Positions 1 to 4,388 are shown, numbered from the stretch's first letter. The stretch: DNA of 5,736 nucleotides from Microbacteriaceae bacterium UBA963 (GCA_002292955.1 DBCH01000116.1:1-5736), one strand, 5' to 3'. Program-made: numbers and translations. The notes: generated by a model not told the origin, from the sequence alone.

Positions 1-498
1 ACCCTTCTTGGCGGGGCGATCCACGGCGACCAGGGTGCCGAAGCGGCTGCGCACGCGATCGAGCTCATCCATGAGTTCGTCGGGCGTGATGGCAATCGGC
101 TCCACCTCGACCTTGAGCTTGGAGACATCGGGAAGCTTAATCTCGGGGCGAACGGGCACCTCAACGGTGACCACGAGGTCGCCGGTGAAGTCCTTCTCGT
201 TCGGCCACGTGGTGACGTCGGCTTCGGGACGGCCCATCGGGCGCACCTTCTCGTCGACGACGGCCTGACGGTAGTAGCCCTCCAGGCCCTCACCCACGGC
301 GTGCTCAAGAACAGCCATGCGACCAACGCGCTGATCGATCAGCGGTGCGGGTACCTTGCCCTTGCGGAAACCAGGAATCTGGACCTGCTCAGCGATGTGC
401 TCGTAGGCGTGCGCGATAGCGGGCTTGAGCTCGTCGGGGCTCACGGTGATGGTGAGCTTGGCGCGCGTGGGGCTGAGTTTTTCGACCGTGGTCTTCAC
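1..498 (-). CDS. tig: Trigger factor, N-terminal 166 residues (3' end outside window)
   Basis: Trigger factor is the ATP-independent chaperone that sits at the ribosomal exit tunnel and shields emerging chains; in the full protein it also carries a peptidyl-prolyl isomerase domain. The visible part starts MKTTVEKLSPTRAKLTITV and contains the ribosome-docking signature GFRKGKVP at residues 43-50, which in this family contacts protein L23. Residues 1 to about 145 are the ribosome-binding domain. The window ends at residue 166, about where the FKBP-like domain should begin, so roughly 60-65% of a usual 430-480 residue protein is missing at the left edge. Start: GTG at 498-496, chosen because AAGGAG lies 9 nt upstream and the protein begins at the usual family position. 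tRNA-Pro lies about 80 bp upstream on the same strand without an evident terminator, so co-transcription is possible. The identification is secure. Confidence 0.96.
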   Translation of the reverse strand, partial: MKTTVEKLSPTRAKLTITVSPDELKPAIAHAYEHIAEQVQIPGFRKGKVPAPLIDQRVGRMAVLEHAVGEGLEGYYRQAVVDEKVRPMGRPEADVTTWPNEKDFTGDLVVTVEVPVRPEIKLPDVSKLKVEVEPIAITPDELMDELDRVRSRFGTLVAVDRPAKKG

Positions 499-579
499 TG
501 TGGTCTGCTCCTTGTTGTGGGGCTTCTGGTTGTAGAGGTTTGCTAGGGAATTACGTGAGGTTCTCGTGCAGGGATGAAG

Positions 580-657
580 TGGTCGGGGCGACAGGATTCG
601 AACCTGCGACCTCCCGCTCCCAAAGCGGGCGCTCTAGCCAAGCTGAGCTACGCCCCG
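580..657 (-). tRNA. tRNA-Pro (anticodon TGG)
   Basis: On the minus strand a full cloverleaf can be drawn: acceptor stem CGGGGCG/CGCCCCG, D stem GCTC/GAGC with a 10-nt loop containing GG, anticodon stem CCCGC/GCGGG with loop TTTGGGA (anticodon TGG), and T stem GCAGG/CCTGT around TTCGAAT. The discriminator base is A, followed by an encoded CCA (plus-strand 580-582). It reads proline CCA and, by wobble, other CCN codons. Without CCA the gene spans 583-657. It lies upstream of tig on the same strand, so the transcript may continue into tig. Confidence 0.97.
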
Positions 658-750
658 GAACAAAACACGCGGGCGATAAGTCGACCGAGCTTCGATTCGG
701 ATCGCCACGAATGACGACGCAACCAAAGGAAATCCTAACGCATCGCCCGG

Positions 751-765
751 GTCGGCCCCGCCGAC
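751..765 (-). terminator. GC-rich stem-loop downstream of the oxidoreductase gene (weak terminator candidate)
   Basis: In the 147-bp gap 658-804 a perfect 6-bp inverted repeat GTCGGC/GCCGAC with a 3-nt loop lies about 40 bp after the stop codon of the FAD oxidoreductase. There is no T-run on the minus strand after it, so intrinsic termination is doubtful; a Rho-dependent or processing role is equally possible. The rest of 658-804 holds no convincing gene. It should contain the tRNA-Pro promoter if that gene has its own, but I could not pick a -35/-10 pair with confidence. Confidence 0.3.
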
Positions 766-804
766 GATAGTTGTCGCGGGCGACCGGTGCACCCGCAAGA
801 CGAT

Positions 805-2064
805 CTAGGCGATGCCGTAGTAGTCCTTGGCGCCCTGAAGCAGCGTGGCGAACTCGGAGAGGTTTGGTGTCTCAGGCGTTCCTCCCTCAACGAAGGTACC
901 GCCCACCACTCCAATGTCGTTGACGCCTGTTTCAGGAAGGTGCTTGGGCATGACGTAAAACGAACGCTTGACTTTTTGGTTTGCTTCGGTGACTCCCTCC
1001 GCGAAGTACACGAGAATCATGTACTCCATGTCGGCAGGCACCTGGTCCTTCAGCATGATGAGGTGACCCTGAACAGAGACCATCTCGGCATCGTCGTTGA
1101 GCGCCCCGGATCCCAAGCCGGCGCAATCAAAGACCAGCTGGGTGGGCAGGTCGGCGAAGCTTGTGACCTTCTCCTCGACGAACGTGACCCGCGAATCAAG
1201 ATGCGCGCGCAACTCTTCCATCATCACGGCGGTGTCGATGAAGATGCCGTCGTCGTAGACAACCATGTTTCGCGTGGTGCCGTTACCGAAGTCGACGTCA
1301 ACGTCTTTAGCGGGCTCCATAACCGCGCCCACGTATGGCTCGAGGCCCGATTCCTCTCGTGTTTCAAAGTACGACGGAACGATCTTGGCGCCCGCCGCGA
1401 AGTCGGGCTGTTCGCCCTTGGCCACGGCCGCATAGAACCGATAGGCATCGATACCTATTTGGTCGATGATTGCTTGAAACTCGGGCGCGTTATCCATTGA
1501 GACGGGTGCAAGCAGTCCAGCAGCGTTGTGCGAGGTGAGATTCTCGAACCCTTCGGCCTTCACGGTGACGTTACTGTACCCGCGCTGCACGAGCTCGTAG
1601 GCCGTGAACAGACCGATGACTCCAGCGCCCACAACAGTGATGGGCTCGCCCTTGCTGACAATGTTGCCCTGCTCGGTGTCTTCCACGAGATCGACTACGT
1701 ACTTCGCCGCGCCCGGTGCGAGCGTCCAGCCGCTGCCGCCGTGACCGTAGTTGTGGGCAATGATCTGCGAGCCCACCGTCTCGACACTCATATTGGGAGC
1801 ACCGCGACGCATGGGGCGGTAGCACAGCACCTCTTCGCCGAGGTAGGCCGTGTCGAGTCGGGGTGGCGTGAGCTTCCGAACCGCACGAGCCGTCGACGAA
1901 GGAAGAATCGGGGTGCCGACGGGAGCGCAGGCCGCGAGTACGAGCGCGCCCGCTGCAGCGACACCACCCGCAATCAGCGTGCGTCGAGTGAGCGAACCGG
2001 ACTGGTTTCCCTTGGTGGGCTCGTGCTCGTTTTTTGCGTAATTCGTCGACGGATTCTTGGCCAC
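805..2064 (-). CDS. Tat-exported lipoprotein FAD-dependent oxidoreductase, DAO superfamily, permuted domain order
   Basis: This 419-residue protein probably oxidises an amine or amino acid outside the membrane, passing electrons to oxygen or another acceptor; the substrate cannot be read from sequence. Residues 24-48 form a twin-arginine signal (SLTRRTLIAGG) ending in a lipobox LAAC with Cys46, so it should be folded with FAD in the cytoplasm, exported by Tat and lipid-anchored. Residues 82-120 contain YRPMRRGAPNM and HNYGHGGSGWTLAPGAA, matching the signature usually found near the C terminus of D-amino-acid oxidases. The Rossmann motif ITVVGAGVIG follows at 142-151, then an SHNAAGLLAPVS segment at 178-189 like the DAO AAGL region. 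The C terminus stops after a GVVGGTFVEGG segment, where a normal DAO would enter the RPxR part. The order is therefore rotated. Start: GTG at 2064-2062, with AAGGAG 5 nt upstream. The gene is divergent from tRNA-Gly. Confidence 0.88.
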   Translation of the reverse strand: MAKNPSTNYAKNEHEPTKGNQSGSLTRRTLIAGGVAAAGALVLAACAPVGTPILPSSTARAVRKLTPPRLDTAYLGEEVLCYRPMRRGAPNMSVETVGSQIIAHNYGHGGSGWTLAPGAAKYVVDLVEDTEQGNIVSKGEPITVVGAGVIGLFTAYELVQRGYSNVTVKAEGFENLTSHNAAGLLAPVSMDNAPEFQAIIDQIGIDAYRFYAAVAKGEQPDFAAGAKIVPSYFETREESGLEPYVGAVMEPAKDVDVDFGNGTTRNMVVYDDGIFIDTAVMMEELRAHLDSRVTFVEEKVTSFADLPTQLVFDCAGLGSGALNDDAEMVSVQGHLIMLKDQVPADMEYMILVYFAEGVTEANQKVKRSFYVMPKHLPETGVNDIGVVGGTFVEGGTPETPNLSEFATLLQGAKDYYGIA

Positions 2065-2069
2065 GGCGT

Positions 2070-2075
2070 CTCCTT
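2070..2075 (-). promoter_or_regulatory. Ribosome binding site fixing the oxidoreductase GTG start
   Basis: Minus-strand AAGGAG lies 5 nt before the GTG at 2064-2062. No in-frame ATG occurs near the protein start, and the Tat signal follows at a suitable distance, so this site decides the start. Confidence 0.8.
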
Positions 2076-2084
2076 AATTCAATT

Positions 2085-2116
2085 CCAAACGCTGACTACG
2101 CTATCACTGCGTTTGG
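2085..2116. promoter_or_regulatory. Inverted repeat CCAAACGC-N16-GCGTTTGG, candidate operator of the oxidoreductase gene
   Basis: Two perfect 8-bp arms (2085-2092 and 2109-2116) are separated by 16 bp, and AT-rich flanks (ATT / GAAT) extend the symmetry with one extra base. The repeat lies 20-50 bp upstream of the oxidoreductase start, where a promoter is expected. The spacer read on the minus strand contains TAGCGT, a possible but weak -10. Such spacing fits a dimeric regulator binding two half-sites about two helical turns apart. The regulator is unknown. Confidence 0.45.
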
Positions 2117-2187
2117 GAATAAAGTGGAGCGAACTCGGCGACTGTGTGGCCGAACAACATGGTCGCGTGAGACCTGCCCGCATCATC

Positions 2188-2193
2188 TAGAAT
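2188..2193 (+). promoter_or_regulatory. -10 element of the tRNA-Gly promoter
   Basis: TAGAAT matches the consensus TATAAT at five of six positions and predicts a start near 2200, five bases before the mature tRNA. The -35 is poor: GCGTGA at 2165-2170 is the best candidate with a 17-bp spacer. Rest of the divergent gap 2117-2187: nothing further recognised. Confidence 0.5.
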
Positions 2194-2204
2194 CGATGTG
2201 CACC

Positions 2205-2278
2205 GGGGATGTAGCTCAATGGTAGAGCCTCAGTCTTCCAAACTGATTACGCGGGTTCGATTCCCGTCATCCCCTCCA
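2205..2278 (+). tRNA. tRNA-Gly (anticodon TCC)
   Basis: Cloverleaf: acceptor GGGGATG/CATCCCC, D stem GCTC/GAGC with loop AATGGTA, anticodon stem TCAGT/ACTGA with loop CTTCCAA (anticodon TCC at 2237-2239), 4-nt variable loop TTAC, T stem GCGGG/CCCGT around TTCGATT, discriminator T, encoded CCA at 2276-2278. It reads GGA and GGG glycine codons. A promoter lies just upstream and a strong stem-loop starts 3 bp downstream, so it forms a single-gene unit. Its 3' end is repeated downstream (2409-2422 and 2511-2523), marking this tRNA as a likely insertion site for the accessory DNA that follows. Confidence 0.98.
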
Positions 2279-2280
2279 AT

Positions 2281-2315
2281 GAGAAATGCCCCGCATTAAC
2301 TGCGGGGCATTTCTC
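2281..2315 (+). terminator. Stem-loop terminator of tRNA-Gly
   Basis: A perfect 15-bp inverted repeat (arms 2281-2295 and 2301-2315) encloses a 5-nt loop TTAAC. The GC core TGCGGGGCA is followed by ATTTCTCGTTGT, and the A/T part is inside the stem, as in many actinobacterial terminators. It starts 3 bp after the tRNA CCA end. Confidence 0.85.
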
Positions 2316-2372
2316 GTTGTCGGAGTGGCGCAATCGAAGATTCCCTGGGCCCACAGACTGCTCGCCGCTACA

Positions 2373-2391
2373 GCAAACGCATGGCGTTTGC
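2373..2391. repeat. Short perfect palindrome GCAAACGC-ATG-GCGTTTGC
   Basis: Arms of 8 bp with a 3-bp spacer lie between the two terminators in a stretch with no gene (2316-2408). The core AAACGC/GCGTTT also occurs in the inverted repeat before the oxidoreductase gene (2085-2116), though with different spacing. Function unknown: possible protein-binding site or remnant hairpin. Confidence 0.4.
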
Positions 2392-2408
2392 GCGGCGTGC
2401 GCTGGGGA

Positions 2409-2422
2409 CATCCCCTCCAATG
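2409..2422 (+). repeat. Direct repeat of the tRNA-Gly 3' end (copy 2)
   Basis: Fourteen bases, CATCCCCTCCAATG, are identical to 2268-2281, which cover the 3' acceptor arm, the CCA and the start of the terminator. As in the first copy, a long stem-loop begins immediately at the AATG. The bases before it make GGGGA-CA-TCCCC, as if the two acceptor strands had been joined with the body of the tRNA lost. This may be a remnant duplicate of tRNA-Gly or an attachment-site scar. Confidence 0.6.
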
Positions 2423-2458
2423 CAAAACGGACCTCCTTGTGGGGTCCGTTTTGCATTG
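2418..2458. terminator. Second stem-loop terminator
   Basis: Arms 2418-2433 and 2443-2458 pair perfectly over 16 bp, with a core of ACGGACC/GGTCCGT flanked by AAAA/TTTT. The symmetric A/T flanks make it a potential bidirectional terminator. No intact gene precedes it, so it appears to belong to a lost tRNA-like unit (see the repeat at 2409), or it insulates the downstream operon. Confidence 0.7.
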
Positions 2459-2482
2459 TTGAGATGTGCGAATCGAGGAGGA

Positions 2483-2502
2483 GGAATTGGCGTGACAATT
2501 CC
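2483..2502. promoter_or_regulatory. Palindrome GGAATTG-N6-CAATTCC
   Basis: Perfect 7-bp arms with a 6-bp spacer lie about 100 bp upstream of the Xre gene. The size fits a dimeric HTH operator. It also overlaps a purine-rich GGAGG stretch (2480-2484) and places a GTG (2492-2494) in its loop, so in RNA it could hide a start site. Which reading is right cannot be decided from sequence. Confidence 0.4.
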
Positions 2503-2584
2503 GACGGCGCTCCCGTCATCCCCCTTTCACGCGCTCGCGCGTGGGGACATCCCCGCTCGAAAACTATGTATAGTTTTTAACTAA
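2492..2584 (+). CDS. Possible 30-residue leader peptide upstream of the Xre gene
   Basis: A GTG at 2492, 7 nt after GGAGG at 2480-2484, opens a 30-codon frame beginning VTIPTALPSS and ending CIVFN, with TAA at 2582-2584, 19 nt before the Xre start. No known motif is present. The strong ribosome site is the only positive sign. It passes through a third partial copy of the tRNA-Gly 3' end (2511-2523) and through the likely operator at 2560, so it would be translated only if transcription starts upstream of 2480. It may be chance. Confidence 0.2.
   Translation: MTIPTALPSSPFHALARGDIPARKLCIVFN
2511..2523 (+). repeat. Direct repeat of the tRNA-Gly T-arm/acceptor 3' end (copy 3)
   Basis: TCCCGTCATCCCC is identical to 2262-2274 of tRNA-Gly. 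About 20 bases later the string TGGGGACATCCCC (2542-2554) repeats 2403-2415. These copies suggest repeated recombination at the tRNA 3' end. Confidence 0.5.
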
Positions 2585-2590
2585 ACAGTT
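2560..2590 (+). promoter_or_regulatory. Operator/promoter region of the Xre-nucleotidyltransferase operon
   Basis: AAAACTAT-GT-ATAGTTTT (2560-2577) is a perfect 8-bp-arm palindrome and is followed by a shorter one, AACT-AAAC-AGTT (2579-2590). This AT-rich patch stands out from its GC-rich surroundings. TATAGT at 2569-2574 is a good -10 and would start RNA near 2581, about 10 nt before GGAGG (2591-2595). No good -35 is seen. Palindromes over the promoter suggest autorepression by the HTH protein encoded next, which is common in toxin-antitoxin operons. Confidence 0.5.
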
Positions 2591-2603
2591 GGAGGATGTC
2601 GTT

Positions 2604-3143
2604 GTGAGCACTAAGCAGGTCGCCGAATCAGTTATCCGCCTCGCCCGCGAGCGGCGCGGCATTGGTGTGCGCGAGCTAGCCCGCCTGGCGAAGGTGACGC
2701 CAGGGGCGATAACTCAGTGGGAGGCATCCGAACGGCGCGGCACGGCACGACCGCAAACGATTGCGCGGGCGCTCACCGCGATGGGGACATCGCCGGAAAG
2801 CGAACTCCCCTCATCGGTCGACGAGGTCATGGAACGCCGTGAAGATCGCGTGACACGTGAACTCCATCGCGCCGTGGCTGCGAAGCTCGTGTGGAAATCG
2901 AGCGACGTGATGTCGGTGGTCAACGCTAATCTCGAACAACTTCGCACACGCGTGCGAGGCACGTCCGCCCTCGCCGACATCGCGGAGTGGGAACGTCTGG
3001 CGAACGGTAAGCGAATAGGAGCCCTCATCGATCGAATGCTTGGCACTGATTCACGGTCCATCTCCATGCGCCAAACATCGCCATTCATGGGTGTTCTCTC
3101 GAACGACGAGCGCCTAGCCGCCATCGCCCGGGCATCTGAGTGA
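2604..3143 (+). CDS. Xre-family HTH protein, putative antitoxin/autoregulator
   Basis: The protein has 179 residues. Residues about 5-62 form a Cro/cI-type helix-turn-helix, with VRELARLAKV as the scaffold helix and TPGAITQWEASERRG as the recognition helix region, followed by a RPQTIARALTAMG helix. Residues 63-179 are mostly charged and helical without a recognised domain, and could bind the partner protein. Start: GTG 2604, because GGAGG (2591-2595) sits 8 nt upstream; the in-frame TTG at 2589 would overlap that site. The stop overlaps the next start by 4 bp (GTGA), indicating translational coupling. By position and fold it is probably the antitoxin and repressor of the pair, acting on the palindromes at 2560-2590. 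A plain transcription factor for its neighbour is the alternative. Function is inferred, fold is clear. Confidence 0.82.
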   Translation: MSTKQVAESVIRLARERRGIGVRELARLAKVTPGAITQWEASERRGTARPQTIARALTAMGTSPESELPSSVDEVMERREDRVTRELHRAVAAKLVWKSSDVMSVVNANLEQLRTRVRGTSALADIAEWERLANGKRIGALIDRMLGTDSRSISMRQTSPFMGVLSNDERLAAIARASE

Positions 3144-3685
3144 AACGCATCGAACTCGAGTTGGCCATCGTCAGGGCCACACACATCATTGCGCAGCCCA
3201 GAATTCTCGTTATTGGGTCACAGGCGATCCTTGGCAGCTTTGATGAAACTGAACTACCGGCCCGAGCCACCGCCTCACAAGAAATCGACATGGCACCTCT
3301 TCAGGACGACGTGGCTGAGTCTCTCGCCACGCGCATCGACGTGCTTGCCGGCGAGTGGTCTGACTTCGATGCCGAGCACGGCTTCTACATCCAAGGGGTG
3401 AGTGTTCGGACCGCATTCCTGCCCAACGGCTGGGAGGAGCGACTGATCGAAGTTCGCCCAACAGTGAACCCAGAAGTCATGGGCCTGTGCCTCGAGCCGC
3501 ACGACCTCTGCGCCGCCAAAATGGGACGAAATGACAGCAAGGACCGTGAGTTTGTCTCCGCGCTTGTGGAGGCCGGGCTGGTGTCACCAGAACGTGTGAG
3601 CCAACGCCTTCGGAAAATATCAGATCCTCGCTTTTCGCCACAGGCGAAGAATGTCTCCCTTCAATTCGTGAGTAGCTTGAGCTAA
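3140..3685 (+). CDS. DUF6036-like nucleotidyltransferase-fold protein, putative toxin
   Basis: This 181-residue protein resembles DUF6036 proteins of the polymerase-beta-like nucleotidyltransferase superfamily. Such proteins, like the better known AbiEii/MenT toxins, are often paired with a DNA-binding antitoxin. Visible motifs: VIGSQAILGS at 24-33 (the hG[GS] nucleotide-binding turn), SQEIDM at 46-51 in the place of the metal-binding DxD (here E48-x-D50), and HDLCAAKMGRNDSKDREFV at 121-139, the conserved Lys/Asp-rich C-terminal segment with K127 and D135. The start GTG overlaps the Xre stop by 4 bp, so it depends on upstream translation, and its stop is 50 bp from the convergent vapC. An active enzyme would transfer a nucleotide to RNA, tRNA or protein; the target is unknown. 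Glu in place of the first Asp could mean altered chemistry. The family is recognised from motifs only; toxicity is inference. Confidence 0.68.
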   Translation: MKRIELELAIVRATHIIAQPRILVIGSQAILGSFDETELPARATASQEIDMAPLQDDVAESLATRIDVLAGEWSDFDAEHGFYIQGVSVRTAFLPNGWEERLIEVRPTVNPEVMGLCLEPHDLCAAKMGRNDSKDREFVSALVEAGLVSPERVSQRLRKISDPRFSPQAKNVSLQFVSSLS

Positions 3686-3705
3686 CAGGCCTTCGTCACC
3701 GACCT

Positions 3706-3733
3706 CAGCAGCGCCAGCGCCAACCCGCTGCTG
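3706..3733. terminator. Inverted repeat between the convergent operons
   Basis: CAGCAGCG (3706-3713) and CGCTGCTG (3726-3733) pair around a 12-nt loop in the 50-bp gap between the two convergent toxin-like genes. It could slow polymerase in both directions, but there is no T-run on either side, so it is a weak bidirectional terminator candidate. Confidence 0.35.
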
Positions 3734-3735
3734 CC

Positions 3736-4122
3736 CTAAATCTGGTGAACGAGGAGCCCACGACTCTCGGCAGCAGCAGCTAGCCGGGCATCCGTGGTTG
3801 CTACCGAGCCGCCGAATCGTTCGGCTGTGTGAACGACCAGGGCATCGGGCATCTTGAGGCCCGTTGCCGCTCGAACCCGCGCCAGTGCAACGGCATCCTG
3901 TTCCCGCAGGTCTTCCACATAGAGCCCGAGGGCCGCGATGGCCTTGACCATTTCTCCCACGATGTCAGCCCGAACCGGATGAATCAGCGCTTCAGCTAGC
4001 GTCAGGGCCGTTACCGAGAATGACTCGTCGGACGCACGCGACAGCAAATCCAGAACTCCGCGGTGATGGGCATCATCCGGGTTGGCGTAGGCGATGAGAA
4101 CGCCGGAATCGAGAACAATCAT
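3736..4122 (-). CDS. vapC: VapC-type PIN-domain ribonuclease toxin
   Basis: A 128-residue PIN-domain protein, the usual size for VapC toxins, which are Mg-dependent RNases that cut tRNA or rRNA when freed from their antitoxin. The four acidic active-site positions are all present: D5 in MIVLDSGVLIAY, E44 in TLAEAL, D93 in KMPDALVV, and D111 in ATTDARL. The protein appears intact and potentially active. Start: ATG at 4122-4120, which overlaps the TGA of the upstream antitoxin gene in an ATGA junction. A longer in-frame start at 4311 would only add antitoxin-gene sequence read in the wrong frame. It is convergent with the Xre/nucleotidyltransferase operon. The cleavage target cannot be told from sequence. 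Confidence 0.92.
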   Translation of the reverse strand: MIVLDSGVLIAYANPDDAHHRGVLDLLSRASDESFSVTALTLAEALIHPVRADIVGEMVKAIAALGLYVEDLREQDAVALARVRAATGLKMPDALVVHTAERFGGSVATTDARLAAAAESRGLLVHQI

Positions 4123-4388
4123 TCGGGCCAGTCGTCCCGAAGCTCTTCGCGCCAGTTTGGCGGCCACACGCCGCTGAGCTTGCCCGCACCCTCGAGAATC
4201 GCCTTGCGCCGAGCGGCAACACGATCGTTCACGCGGGCATCTATAGACGTGTGGGCTTCCGCGATGAGACGCCGCAAAAGTTCGGCACGGTTCTTCTTGG
4301 CCTCGGGCCACAGAAGAGCAGCGGCATCAATGGCGCCGGCAATCTCATCCGTTTCGGTGATCATGTGTCTCGGTCGCGCGGTGGGCAT
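4119..4388 (-). CDS. vapB: VapB-like antitoxin
   Basis: An 89-residue protein encoded directly before vapC and overlapping it by 4 bp. Its N-terminal half (ITETDEIAGAIDAAALLWPEAKKNRAELLRRLIAEA, about residues 10-45) reads as a short strand and two helices, as in ribbon-helix-helix DNA-binding domains. The C-terminal tail, with VWPPNWREELRDDWPE at 74-89, is Trp- and acid-rich and probably wraps the toxin active site. It should neutralise VapC and, with it, repress the promoter. Start: ATG 4388, because the promoter predicts a transcript beginning on that A; an alternative ATG is at residue 9. Assignment rests on gene order, size and fold rather than a diagnostic motif, and the subfamily is not the AbrB-like type. 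Confidence 0.8.
   Translation of the reverse strand: MPTARPRHMITETDEIAGAIDAAALLWPEAKKNRAELLRRLIAEAHTSIDARVNDRVAARRKAILEGAGKLSGVWPPNWREELRDDWPE

Noticed and set aside
540..770. Plus-strand frame containing VGATGFEPATSRSQSG
   Set aside because: This is the antisense translation of tRNA-Pro, not a protein.
787..1500. 237-codon plus-strand frame
   Set aside because: It is the opposite strand of the flavoprotein gene, whose own frame has a signal peptide, clear family motifs and a ribosome site.
1528..2190. 220-codon plus-strand frame
   Set aside because: Antisense to the flavoprotein N terminus and its promoter; no family motifs and no supporting ribosome site.
2247..2519. Minus-strand 90-codon frame ending in LEGMTGIEPA
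   Set aside because: The end is the antisense reading of tRNA-Gly, and the rest crosses two terminator hairpins; this is a well known type of false gene.
2589..2606. TTG start at 2589 for the Xre gene
   Set aside because: It overlaps the GGAGG ribosome site that serves the GTG at 2604.
2714..3184. 156-codon minus-strand frame
   Set aside because: Shadow of the Xre gene; Ser/Arg-rich composition typical of antisense frames in high-GC DNA.
3736..4311. Longer vapC start at 4311
   Set aside because: The added 63 residues are the vapB gene read in another frame; PIN proteins start at MIVLDS and the ATGA junction fixes the start at 4122.
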